This document shows positions 54,735-62,184 of a stretch of DNA of 64,000 nucleotides, one piece after another. Source of the stretch: Actibacterium atlanticum. GTDB lineage: Bacteria; Pseudomonadota; Alphaproteobacteria; Rhodobacterales; Rhodobacteraceae. Position numbers and translations under genes: made by a program. The notes beneath the pieces are model-generated. The model saw only the letters and a program-made list of their open reading frames with translations. It searched no databases and had not been told where the DNA came from. The stretch is from NCBI RefSeq assembly GCF_000671395.1, contig NZ_AQQY01000001.1, positions 248,001 through 312,000 on the forward strand, in the 5' to 3' direction. The stretch's first letter is position 1. Each line of letters opens with the position of its first letter.

Positions 54735-54750
54735 GCAAGAATAGTCTTGC
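54735..54750. promoter_or_regulatory. Inverted repeat in the mmsA-LysR intergenic region
   Basis: GCAAGA and TCTTGC separated by 4 nt, between the divergent genes. A second symmetric site, TTTTGCAAAA, is at 54787-54796. Both fit LysR-type operators near an autoregulated divergent promoter. Inferred from position and symmetry. Confidence 0.45.
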
Positions 54751-54809
54751 AAAAAACACCTGAAAAGAGACACTTCAACAAAAGCATTTTGCAAAAATGA
54801 GGTGGGAAG

Positions 54810-55712
54810 ATGGATCCGAACTGGGACGACTTGCGGGTATTTCTGGCGGTTGCGCGACTGGAAAGCCTGTCGGGCGCGGGAAAACAGTTGAAAATGGACC
54901 CGGCAACGGTGGGTCGGCGGGTGCAACGCTTGGAAGAGGCTCTGGACGCGAGCCTGTTCGCCAAATCTCCACAAGGCTATGCGTTGACCGCTGAAGGAGA
55001 GCGGTTGCTGACGCGTGTGGAACAGGCAGAACAGGCCGTGACTCTTGGGGCCGAAGAGACGCGCGGACAGGCCGGGCAGTTGTCGGGTACAGTTCGGCTG
55101 GGTGCACCCGATGGCTGTGCCAACTATATCCTGCCGCAGGTCTGTGCGCGGATTTGCGAAGAAAACCCGGGGCTGGAGGTGCAGATTTTGTCTTTGCCGC
55201 GCGTGGTGAACCTGTCACGTCGCGAGGCCGACATGGCGATTGTTGTCAGCCCCCCCGATGCCGGGCGCCTGACGGTACAAAAGATCACGGACTATAAGTT
55301 GCATCTGGCGGCGTCGCGTAAGTATCTGAAAATGCACGGGCCTATCGAGTCTCTGTCGGAACTGCGAAACCATAAGACCGTAGGTTACATCCCCGACATG
55401 GTGTTTGACCAAAAGCTGGACTACAGCGCCGCAATGGGCGTTGAAGATGTGCAGTTTGCGTCAAACTCGGTCGCGGTTCAGGTGAACTTCCTGCGCCACG
55501 GGGCGGGTATTGGTATGGCCCATGATTTCGTCCTGCCCGCGGTGCGAAACATTCAGCGCATTTTGCCCGACCAGCTGTCCTTGCAACGGTCGTTCTATTT
55601 GGTGCGCCACGCCGACGACCGGCGTGTCGAGCGCCTGAATCGGTTTTCGGCAGCGTTGATCGACGGAATTCGGGCAGAAGTGCTACGTTTGGAGGAGGCG
55701 GTCGAAACTTGA
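54810..55712 (+). CDS. LysR family transcriptional regulator
   Basis: A 300-residue LTTR: N-terminal HTH (WDDLRVFLAVARLESLSGAGKQLKMDPATVGRRVQRLEEALDASLF) and a periplasmic-binding-like effector domain (GTVRLGAPDGCANYILPQVCARI). It lies 101 bp from the divergent mmsA gene, so it likely controls mmsA, in response to a valine-catabolic intermediate; that is inference. ATG 54810 sits after GAGGTGGGAAG. Confidence 0.93.
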   Translation: MDPNWDDLRVFLAVARLESLSGAGKQLKMDPATVGRRVQRLEEALDASLFAKSPQGYALTAEGERLLTRVEQAEQAVTLGAEETRGQAGQLSGTVRLGAPDGCANYILPQVCARICEENPGLEVQILSLPRVVNLSRREADMAIVVSPPDAGRLTVQKITDYKLHLAASRKYLKMHGPIESLSELRNHKTVGYIPDMVFDQKLDYSAAMGVEDVQFASNSVAVQVNFLRHGAGIGMAHDFVLPAVRNIQRILPDQLSLQRSFYLVRHADDRRVERLNRFSAALIDGIRAEVLRLEEAVET

Positions 55713-55764
55713 CATATCGTCGCAGTTGGGGCGAGGCTGGGCATATGCACGGAGGAGAATATTA

Positions 55765-56199
55765 ATGCAGGTTCAACAGATTTTAAAATCAAAGCCGGAA
55801 ACCGGCGTCGCCACCATTCAGCCCGGCAGCTCGGTTTCGGATGCAGCGACCCTTTTGTCGCAAAAACGTATCGGGTCTTTGGTGGTGTCCAGCACCGGCA
55901 GCGACGTGATTGGTATTCTGTCCGAGCGCGACATCGTACGGGAATTGGGGAAGCGCGGGGCCACGTGCATGTCGGACAAGGTTGATGACTTGATGACCAG
56001 CACCATCGTCACCTGCTCCCCCGGTGATGACACCAGCAGCGTGCTGAGCAAAATGACCGAAGGCCGGTTTCGACACATGCCGGTGATGGAAGGCAACGTC
56101 ATGGTCGGTTTGATCTCGATTGGGGATGTGGTCAAGGCGCGTCTGGCGCAACTGTCCATGGAGAAAGACGCCCTTGAAGGAATGATCATGGGATTCTGA
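55765..56199 (+). CDS. CBS-domain pair protein
   Basis: A 144-residue protein consisting of two CBS domains: SKPETGVATIQPGSSVSDAATLLSQKRIGSLVV with GILSERDIVRELGK, then VDDLMTSTIVTCSPGD and RFRHMPVMEGNVMVGLISIGDVVKARL. Such stand-alone proteins bind adenine nucleotides and tune partner enzymes or channels. The partner is unknown. GGAGGA precedes ATG 55765. Confidence 0.92.
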   Translation: MQVQQILKSKPETGVATIQPGSSVSDAATLLSQKRIGSLVVSSTGSDVIGILSERDIVRELGKRGATCMSDKVDDLMTSTIVTCSPGDDTSSVLSKMTEGRFRHMPVMEGNVMVGLISIGDVVKARLAQLSMEKDALEGMIMGF

Positions 56200-56263
56200 G
56201 CGTTTCGCTCTTGCAAAGGGTCGCGCAATATTGTTGCGTGGCCCAAAGATAAGAGGGGGACAC

Positions 56264-56755
56264 ATGCGCATAGGTCTATATCCAGGGACATTCGATCCGG
56301 TCACTTTGGGCCATGTAGATATTATTCAGCGGGCCTCAACACTGGTCGACCGGCTGGTCATTGGTGTGGCGATCAACCGCGACAAGGGGCCTTTGTTCAC
56401 CTTGGAAGAGCGTGTGGCGATGGTCGAAGCAGAATGCGCCAAGCTGAAGCTTCCCGGAGGCCCTGAGTTTGTCGTTCACCCTTTCGAAAACCTGCTGATC
56501 GACTGCGCCCATGATGTTGGTGCGACCATGATCATCCGGGGCCTGCGCGCGGTGGCTGACTTTGAGTACGAATTCCAGATGGTCGGCATGAACCGGGTGC
56601 TGGATTCCTCGGTCGAAACAGTTTTTCTGATGGCAGATGCGCGGCGTCAGGCGATTGCTTCTAAACTGGTCAAAGAAATCGCGCGGCTGGGCGGGGATGT
56701 TTCTCAGTTCGTGAGCGCGCCAGTCAATGACGCCCTGATTGAGCGGCTGCGCTAG
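56264..56755 (+). CDS. coaD: Phosphopantetheine adenylyltransferase
   Basis: Joins 4'-phosphopantetheine and ATP to dephospho-CoA (EC 2.7.7.3), the penultimate step of CoA synthesis. The 163-residue protein has the nucleotidyltransferase start GLYPGTFDPVTLGHVDII (TxGH motif), IIRGLRAVADFEYEFQMVGMN, and the C-terminal IASKLVKEIARLGGDVSQFV. ATG 56264 is chosen by its GGGGGG-type site and family length. It follows the CBS-domain gene by 64 bp. Confidence 0.96.
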   Translation: MRIGLYPGTFDPVTLGHVDIIQRASTLVDRLVIGVAINRDKGPLFTLEERVAMVEAECAKLKLPGGPEFVVHPFENLLIDCAHDVGATMIIRGLRAVADFEYEFQMVGMNRVLDSSVETVFLMADARRQAIASKLVKEIARLGGDVSQFVSAPVNDALIERLR

Positions 56756-56770
56756 CGCGCCGCTCAGTTT

Positions 56771-56914
56771 TCAGCGCCAGAAGGCCAGATATTCAATCAG
56801 CGCCGTGGCCTTTTTGGCCAAAAACAGGCTGCCCTGAAGATCAAACATCACATAATCAAAAGCCAGCGCTGCCAGAATGGTTGCGATCAAAAACAGCGCA
56901 AGCTGGTTGGTCAT
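56771..56914 (-). CDS. Tiny membrane protein downstream of gap (47 aa)
   Basis: Reading from ATG 56914 gives 47 residues: MTNQLALFLIATILAALAFD, then YVMFDLQGSLFLAKKA and ending ALIEYLAFWR. One TM helix (about 5-24), then an amphipathic tail with a terminal EYLAFWR. Short genes of this design follow gap in Rhodobacterales and are mislabelled as glyceraldehyde-3-phosphate dehydrogenase. It lies 39 bp after the gap stop, behind a hairpin. The ribosome site is weak. Function unknown. Confidence 0.65.
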   Translation of the reverse strand: MTNQLALFLIATILAALAFDYVMFDLQGSLFLAKKATALIEYLAFWR

Positions 56915-56925
56915 AGTGATGATGT

Positions 56926-56945
56926 GGCGCCCTTTTGGGGGCGCC
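56926..56945 (-). terminator. Hairpin between gap and the 47-aa gene
   Basis: GGCGCCC and GGGCGCC around a 6-nt loop. No T-run follows on the minus strand, so it may be a partial terminator or an mRNA-stability hairpin letting some transcription reach the small gene. Confidence 0.5.
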
Positions 56946-56953
56946 GCTCCTGA

Positions 56954-57955
56954 TTAGCTCAGGCGTCCCATCGTGGCCGCAACATCGGCCATGCGGCAGG
57001 AGAAGCCCCATTCATTGTCGTACCATGCCAGAACGCGAACGGTACGACCACCCACAACTTTGGTTTGGTCCGGGGCAAAGATCGACGACGCTTGCGTGTG
57101 GTTGAAGTCGATCGAAACTTTGGGCTCGGGGTCATAGGCCAGAACTGCACCCATGTGACCGGCGGCGGCTTCGCGCACGATTTCGTTCACATCAGCGGCG
57201 GTGACGTCTTTGCCAGCCTCAAACGTCAGGTCGATGGCCGAAACGTTGGGGGTGGGCACCCGCATGGCAGTGCCGTCCAGCTTACCTGCCAGTTCGGGCA
57301 GCACTTCGCCAAGGGCTTTCGCGGCCCCGGTCGAGGTGGGGATCATCGCCATGGCCGCAGCGCGGGCGCGGTACAGATCTTTGTGGCGGCGGTCCAGAGT
57401 CGGCTGGTCGCCGGTGTAGCTGTGGATGGTGGTCATCACACCGCGCTCAATCCCGATGGCGTCGTTCAGCACCTTGGCCAGCGGAGCCAGACCGTTGGTG
57501 GTGCACGACCCGTTCGAGATCATGTTGTCATTCGCTTCCAGATCGCGGTGGTTCACGCCGAAGACGATGGTCTTTTGCACATTCTTGGCAGGGGCCGAGA
57601 TCAGAACCTTTTTGGCGCCGTGCTCGAGGTGAACTTTCGCCTTTTCACCGTCGTTGAATTTGCCGGTGCATTCCAGAACCACGTCACAGCCCGACCAGTC
57701 CAGTTCGGTCGGATCATAGGTCGAGAAAACCTGCATCGGGCCACGGCCGATATCCATCTTGTCGCCATCAACAGTGACGTTGCCCCCGAAGCGGCCATGA
57801 ACCGAGTCATACTTAAGCAGATGCGCGTTTGTTTCGATCGGGCCGGTGGCGTTGATCTTGACCACCTGAACGTCGTTGCGGGCGGCTTCGGCGATATGTG
57901 CCAGGGTACACCGGCCAATGCGGCCAAATCCGTTGATGCCAAGGGTGACGGTCAT
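56954..57955 (-). CDS. gap: Type I glyceraldehyde-3-phosphate dehydrogenase, GapB-like
   Basis: A 333-residue phosphorylating GAPDH, acting in glycolysis or gluconeogenesis. It has INGFGRIGR, the catalytic Cys in SNGSCTTNGLAPLAKVL, MTTIHSYTGDQ, IPTSTGAAKALG, and WYDNEWGFSCRM. The NAD-selecting Asp (Asp32 of NAD-type enzymes, in IND) is Ala36 here (KINATGPIETNAHLLKYDSVHG), as in NADP-preferring GapB enzymes, so a gluconeogenic role is likely. The second Cys of CTTNC is Gly. Upstream lie interlocked inverted repeats (58062-58113). Confidence 0.95.
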   Translation of the reverse strand: MTVTLGINGFGRIGRCTLAHIAEAARNDVQVVKINATGPIETNAHLLKYDSVHGRFGGNVTVDGDKMDIGRGPMQVFSTYDPTELDWSGCDVVLECTGKFNDGEKAKVHLEHGAKKVLISAPAKNVQKTIVFGVNHRDLEANDNMISNGSCTTNGLAPLAKVLNDAIGIERGVMTTIHSYTGDQPTLDRRHKDLYRARAAAMAMIPTSTGAAKALGEVLPELAGKLDGTAMRVPTPNVSAIDLTFEAGKDVTAADVNEIVREAAAGHMGAVLAYDPEPKVSIDFNHTQASSIFAPDQTKVVGGRTVRVLAWYDNEWGFSCRMADVAATMGRLS

Positions 57956-58061
57956 GGGGGTTCTCCATAAAACTCACTGGGCACGATGATGGCCCTGTCC
58001 GCTGCATTTGCACGCTGAATACTTGGCTGAGGAGTTTGAGAAAAGGTGTAAAACCGTCAAA

Positions 58062-58113
58062 AAACAGAGTGTTAGCGCAAAACTCTGTTTGGCGACAAGT
58101 TGGTTGCGCTAAC
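58062..58113. promoter_or_regulatory. Two interlocked perfect inverted repeats upstream of gap
   Basis: Repeat A: AAACAGAGT (58062-58070) and ACTCTGTTT (58082-58090). Repeat B: GTTAGCGCAA (58071-58080) and TTGCGCTAAC (58104-58113). Each arm of one lies in the spacer of the other. On the minus strand a TTGACG (58059-58054) follows directly, a candidate -35. Repeat B half-sites resemble LacI-family operators described for alphaproteobacterial carbon regulators. Confidence 0.65.
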
Positions 58114-58141
58114 GTCTGCGCCAACATTCACAGGCGCAAAT

Positions 58142-58168
58142 AAAAAGGGCGCTCTGCGAAGAGCGCCC
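58142..58168 (-). terminator. Terminator downstream of tkt
   Basis: A 9-bp stem GGGCGCTCT/AGAGCGCCC with GCGA loop, followed on the minus strand by TTTTTA; 23 bp past the tkt stop. It separates tkt from gap. Confidence 0.85.
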
Positions 58169-58190
58169 CCGAATCTGTTTTGGTTTGTGA

Positions 58191-60206
58191 TCACAAAAGA
58201 GATTTGGCCTTTTCGGCGACCGCTTCGGCCGTGATGCCAAACTTTTCAAACAGCTCACCCGCAGGGGCTGAGGCGCCAAAACTGTCCATGCCGACAAAGC
58301 CAGCCTTGGCCTCGCGTCCACGTTCACCCAGCAGCCACTTGTCCCAGCCCTGACGCACGCCAGCCTCGATCGCGACACGCACCGCACCACCGGGCAGGAC
58401 CCGTTTGCGATAGGCTTCGTCCTGTGCGCTGAACAGCTCCCAGCACGGCATCGAAACCACGCGGGTGCCAATACCTTCGGCTTGCAGCAAATCCCGCGCG
58501 GCCAAGGCAACCGACACTTCCGAGCCGGTGGCCATCAGGATCACCTGACGCTTGCCCTCGGCATCGGCCAGAACATAGGCGCCCTGGGCAACCATGTTCT
58601 TGGTTTTGTGCTCAGTGCGCACGGTGGGCAGGCCCTGACGGCTCAGCGCCAGCGTCGACGGTGTCTCGGTCGAGGTCAGGGCGATTTCCCAGGCCTCGGC
58701 GGTTTCGACGGTGTCGGCGGGGCGGAACACGTTCATGTTCGGCATCGCGCGCAAAGACGCCACATGTTCGACCGGCTGGTGGGTCGGGCCATCTTCGCCC
58801 AGACCGATGCTGTCATGGGTCATGACATAGGTCACCGGGGTCTTCATCAGCGCCGACAGACGCATCGCCCCGCGGGCATAGTCGGCAAAGCACAGGAAGG
58901 TGCCGCCATAGGGGCGCACACCGCCATGCAAGGCCATGCCGTTCATTGCGGCGGCCATGCCGTGTTCACGAATACCGTAGTACACGTAGCGCCCCTTGCG
59001 GTTGCCCGGCTCAAAGATGCCCAGATCGCCGGTCTTGGTGTTGTTCGAACCGGTCAGGTCAGCCGAGCCGCCAATGGTTTCCTGCATGATCGGGTTGATC
59101 ACTTCCAGAACCATTTCGCTGGATTTGCGGGTGGCGACCTTGGGGGCCTCGTCGCTGATCTGTTTTTTCAGCGCTTTGATGGTGGCCGAGAGCTTCTTGG
59201 GCGCTTCGCCTGCCAGAACGCGGTTGAACTCACGCTGCTTGGACTGGCTGAGGGTGGCAAAACGGTCCTCCCATTCGGCGCGATCGGCGGCGCCACGGCT
59301 GCCGATGGCTTCCCATGCCGATTTGACGTCAGCGGGGATGTCAAAGGCGGGGTGGGGCCAGCCGTAAACATCACGCGCATCCGAGATCAGCTTGGAATCG
59401 GTCAGGGCGCCGTGGCCTTTCGACGTATCCTGCGCCGAGGTGCCAAGGGCGATATGCGTTTTACACGCGATCATGGTTGGCTTTTTCGATTTTTTCGCCG
59501 CAACGATCACGCGGTCGATGTCGTCGGGGTCATGGCCGTCACATTCATAGACAGACCAGCCCGAGGCCTTGAAGCGCGCGATTTGATCGGTCTTGTCGGC
59601 AATATCGACGGTGCCGTCGATGGTGATGCCGTTGTTGTCCCAGAACACGATCAGCTTGCTCAGCTCCTGTTTGCCAGCCAGACCGATGGCCTCCTGGCTG
59701 ACGCCTTCCATCAGGCAGCCGTCACCGGCGAAGACATAGGTGTGGTGATCCACGACTTTCTTGCCGTATTGCGCGCGTTGCAGCTCTTCGGCCATGGCAA
59801 ATCCCACGGCGTTCGAAATACCCTGACCCAGCGGGCCGGTGGTGGTTTCTACGCCCTCCAGCAGGAAGTTTTCCGGGTGACCCGCGGTTTTCGCGCCCAT
59901 CTGGCGGAAGTTCTTAATCTGCTCCAGCGTGACCTGTTTGTCGCCGGTCAAATAGAGCAGCGCATAGATCAGCATCGAGCCATGCCCCGCCGACAGGATG
60001 AACCGGTCACGGTCGGGCCATTGCGGGTTGGCGGCGTCAAACTTCAGGTGTTTTTCAAACAGCACCGTTGCCACATCCGCCATGCCGATGGGCATGCCTG
60101 AATGGCCCGAATTGGCGGCAGCAACCGCATCCAGGGTCAGCGCGCGGATGGCGCAGGCTTTGGACCAGTGGTCCGGATGAGCTTTGGCGAGAGCTTGGAT
60201 ATCCAC
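58191..60206 (-). CDS. tkt: Transketolase
   Basis: Moves two-carbon units between sugar phosphates in the pentose phosphate and Calvin-type routes (EC 2.2.1.1), using thiamine diphosphate. A 671-residue protein: [33 protein letters not shown]-binding [18 protein letters not shown] with [10 protein letters not shown], and [17 protein letters not shown]. Start is GTG 60206 with AAAGGAC upstream. A palindrome at 60270-60287 lies in the promoter region. Confidence 0.97.
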   Translation of the reverse strand: MDIQALAKAHPDHWSKACAIRALTLDAVAAANSGHSGMPIGMADVATVLFEKHLKFDAANPQWPDRDRFILSAGHGSMLIYALLYLTGDKQVTLEQIKNFRQMGAKTAGHPENFLLEGVETTTGPLGQGISNAVGFAMAEELQRAQYGKKVVDHHTYVFAGDGCLMEGVSQEAIGLAGKQELSKLIVFWDNNGITIDGTVDIADKTDQIARFKASGWSVYECDGHDPDDIDRVIVAAKKSKKPTMIACKTHIALGTSAQDTSKGHGALTDSKLISDARDVYGWPHPAFDIPADVKSAWEAIGSRGAADRAEWEDRFATLSQSKQREFNRVLAGEAPKKLSATIKALKKQISDEAPKVATRKSSEMVLEVINPIMQETIGGSADLTGSNNTKTGDLGIFEPGNRKGRYVYYGIREHGMAAAMNGMALHGGVRPYGGTFLCFADYARGAMRLSALMKTPVTYVMTHDSIGLGEDGPTHQPVEHVASLRAMPNMNVFRPADTVETAEAWEIALTSTETPSTLALSRQGLPTVRTEHKTKNMVAQGAYVLADAEGKRQVILMATGSEVSVALAARDLLQAEGIGTRVVSMPCWELFSAQDEAYRKRVLPGGAVRVAIEAGVRQGWDKWLLGERGREAKAGFVGMDSFGASAPAGELFEKFGITAEAVAEKAKSLL

Positions 60207-60269
60207 GGCGGGCGTCCTTTTACACGAGCAGTTTCCGGGCGGTCATATGCACGGTTTGGCGCAAGATCA

Positions 60270-60287
60270 AGCGTTTGCGCAAACGCT
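60270..60287. promoter_or_regulatory. 18-bp perfect palindrome upstream of tkt
   Basis: AGCGTTTGC followed directly by GCAAACGCT, 64 bp before the tkt GTG. Core TTTGCGCAAA with a central CG, as in LacI-family operators. It shares TTGCGC with the gap upstream repeat B. Confidence 0.6.
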
Positions 60288-60419
60288 CTGCGGTAAAAGG
60301 GGGCGCATTTCGCAAGGTCATTGGTTAAACTTGTTCCATAACGCCTTTGACTCGATTCGGTTTTTCTCGTTCAACGGGGGAAACAAACAGGCGAAAAAGC
60401 AAGACCGGAACTGGCAGAG

Positions 60420-60929
60420 ATGAGCGATATCACCGAATTGGAACAGCGACTGGCGGCAGCGCTGGAACGCATCAGCGCAGGCGCAGAGGCGCTGAACGCA
60501 CAGGCCGCGCCCCCGACCGACTCGCCTGACGAAGGCGCTGCAGACAGTGCTGAACTGGAAAAACTGCGTCAGGCGCTCGATGAAGAGAAAACCGCCAACG
60601 CCCAGCTTGAAGAGCGCGTGCGCGTGATTCACGGCAAGCTGGAAGGGCAGGTTGCAGGCATGGACGACGAAGTCGCTCGCCTGCGTGAACAAGCCGCGGC
60701 GGCCGAGGCTGACATAACCCGCCTTCGTACCGTCAACGCCGAGCTGCGCCGGATTAATAACGACCTGCGCGCCGCCAATGCCGAAGGGGTGGGGGATGCG
60801 CATCTGATCAACAAGTCGATGCTGGCAGAACTGGATGCCCTGCGCGCCTTGCGTGACAGCGACCAACAAGAGGTGGACGAGGTCATCGCCGAACTGATGC
60901 CGCTGGTGCAGGAGGAAAAGAATGCCTGA
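60420..60929 (+). CDS. Coiled-coil protein upstream of ZapA (ZauP-like)
   Basis: A 169-residue, highly charged coiled-coil protein: MSDITELEQRLAAALERISAG, then continuous heptads from about residue 43 to 120 (LEKLRQALDEEKTANAQLEERV), and a short C-terminal segment. In Alphaproteobacteria the gene just upstream of zapA encodes ZauP, a coiled-coil partner that with ZapA focuses the division ring; length, structure and the 8-nt overlap with zapA all fit. Assignment is by context plus composition. Confidence 0.85.
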   Translation: MSDITELEQRLAAALERISAGAEALNAQAAPPTDSPDEGAADSAELEKLRQALDEEKTANAQLEERVRVIHGKLEGQVAGMDDEVARLREQAAAAEADITRLRTVNAELRRINNDLRAANAEGVGDAHLINKSMLAELDALRALRDSDQQEVDEVIAELMPLVQEEKNA

Positions 60930-61317
60930 CGTACAAATTACGATTGGTGGCCGCAGTTTCGAGGTGTCTTGCCAGGAAGGTGAAGAAGTCTATCTGCAAT
61001 CCGCCGCTGGGTTGCTGGATGCCGAAGCTTCGCATCTGGTGTCCCAAATCGGGCGTTTGCCCGAAGCGCGCATGTTGCTGATGTCCGGATTGATGCTGGC
61101 CGACAAGACCGCCGGGCTAGAGGAGCGTCTGCAAGAGGCCCAGACCGCGCTGGACGCCGCTAAAACAGAGCTTGAAAGCCTTAAGTCGGCCCCGATGCCC
61201 GAGCCTGAAAAGGTCGAAGTCCCGGTGATCCCCAAAGTGGTCACCGACAGTTTCGCTGAACTTGCCGCCCGTGCGGAAGCCATCGCGGACGAGGTTGAGA
61301 AAAAAGCCCAAGTCTAG
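60922..61317 (+). CDS. zapA: Cell division protein ZapA
   Basis: A 131-residue FtsZ-bundling protein. The N-terminal ZapA domain reads VQITIGGRSFEVSCQEGEEVYLQSAAGLLD with conserved G-x-x-F/Y and hydrophobic positions; a coiled coil follows (LEERLQEAQTALDAAKTELE) and a tail. GGAGG precedes ATG 60922, which overlaps the ZauP-like gene. Confidence 0.93.
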   Translation: MPDVQITIGGRSFEVSCQEGEEVYLQSAAGLLDAEASHLVSQIGRLPEARMLLMSGLMLADKTAGLEERLQEAQTALDAAKTELESLKSAPMPEPEKVEVPVIPKVVTDSFAELAARAEAIADEVEKKAQV

Positions 61318-61339
61318 GCGCCAAACACGCTAAAACAGT

Positions 61340-61366
61340 AAAGCCCGCGCAATGCGCGGGCTTTTC
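61340..61366. terminator. Terminator between zapA and grxD
   Basis: An 11-bp stem AAAGCCCGCGC/GCGCGGGCTTT with AAT loop, then TTTCATTTT; suitable for both convergent transcripts. Confidence 0.9.
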
Positions 61367-61389
61367 ATTTTAATAACAGTCGCTTGCGA

Positions 61390-61752
61390 TCAGGCGTTGG
61401 CCTCGCGGATTTGATCCGCCGCTTCTTTGTTAAAGGTGACACCTTTGTCAGCAAACAGCTGATCCAGCTCGGCCGACAGCGTCATTTCGGTGATGATATC
61501 GCAGCCACCAACGAACTCACCCTTCACATAAAGCTGCGGGATGGTTGGCCAGTCGCTGAATTCCTTGATGCCCTGACGGATCGCATCATCGGCCAGAACG
61601 TTCACGTCCTGATACTCCACGCCGATGAAGTTCAACACACCCGCCACACGGCTGGAGAACCCGCATTGCGGCATCTCTTTGGTGCCTTTCATGTAAAGCA
61701 CCACGTCGTTGTCTTCGATGGTTTTCTGAATCAGATCAGTCGTTTCAGTCAT
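61390..61752 (-). CDS. grxD: Monothiol glutaredoxin (Grx4 family)
   Basis: A 120-residue CGFS glutaredoxin that binds a bridging [2Fe-2S] cluster with glutathione and works with BolA in cluster delivery. Active site CGFS (30-33) in MPQCGFSSRV; WPTIPQLYVKGEFVGGCDI supplies the glutathione site. ATG 61752 has a GGAGAA site and is preferred to 61824. It follows bolA, the known partner, with a tiny ORF between. Confidence 0.96.
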   Translation of the reverse strand: MTETTDLIQKTIEDNDVVLYMKGTKEMPQCGFSSRVAGVLNFIGVEYQDVNVLADDAIRQGIKEFSDWPTIPQLYVKGEFVGGCDIITEMTLSAELDQLFADKGVTFNKEAADQIREANA

Positions 61753-61883
61753 CTCATTCTCCGGTTTTGTCTGCGGCGGTTCATAGCGCGTTTCACCCGC
61801 CAGTATCTGGGACCGTATTTGCAAAGCCCGACAATATCGTCACACCAATTGAAGATGCCGAGAAGTTCGAGCAGGTCGTCCAA
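61749..61883 (-). CDS. Putative 44-aa protein between bolA and grxD
   Basis: From TTG 61883, the only possible start in this frame after an upstream stop, 44 residues read: LDDLLELLGIFNWCDDIVGL, then CKYGPRYWRVKRAM and a basic tail. The stop overlaps the grxD ATG by 4 nt (ATGA), and the start is one base past the bolA stop, so it would bridge the two coupled genes. GGA lies 5 nt before the TTG. The first half is amphipathic with two Cys. No family recognised; could be a chance frame. Confidence 0.4.
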   Translation of the reverse strand: MDDLLELLGIFNWCDDIVGLCKYGPRYWRVKRAMNRRRQNRRMR

Positions 61884-61884
61884 T

Positions 61885-62121
61885 CTATTCCGGTGCCTTG
61901 GTGGTCAGGCCAAGCGCGTGCAGCTTGCCGCTGTCGATCTCGGCCTTGACGGTGGCGTTGACGGCGCGTTGCTGTTGCACGCGGCTCATACCCCGGAAGC
62001 TTTCGTCGATCACCTCGGCCGCCCAATGGTTTCCGTCGCCGGCCAGATCGGTGATGGTGATCTGGGCGTTCGGGAATCCGGTGCGGATCAGGTCTTCGAT
62101 TTCTTGGGCAACCATGGCCAT
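61885..62121 (-). CDS. BolA/IbaG family protein
   Basis: A 78-residue BolA-fold protein, partner of monothiol glutaredoxin in Fe-S trafficking: MVAQEIEDLIRTGFPNAQITITDLAGDGNHWAAEVIDESFRG, with the conserved His of GDGNHW as cluster ligand, then SRVQQQRAVNATVKAEIDSGKLHALGLTTKAPE. AAGGAA lies before ATG 62121. Between purL and grxD, the usual order in Rhodobacterales. Confidence 0.94.
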   Translation of the reverse strand: MAMVAQEIEDLIRTGFPNAQITITDLAGDGNHWAAEVIDESFRGMSRVQQQRAVNATVKAEIDSGKLHALGLTTKAPE

Positions 62122-62184
62122 AGGCGCGTTCCTTCGTGATGTCTTCGCTCAAAATGTAGGGGGCCGTTTGCCCGGGGGCAAGCC

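Noticed and set aside
58062-58113. An RNA pseudoknot in the gap leader
   Set aside because: The A-B-A'-B' order has pseudoknot topology, but one connecting loop would be 0 nt across a 10-bp stem, which is sterically impossible. The site also lies upstream of the likely promoter, so DNA operators are the better reading.
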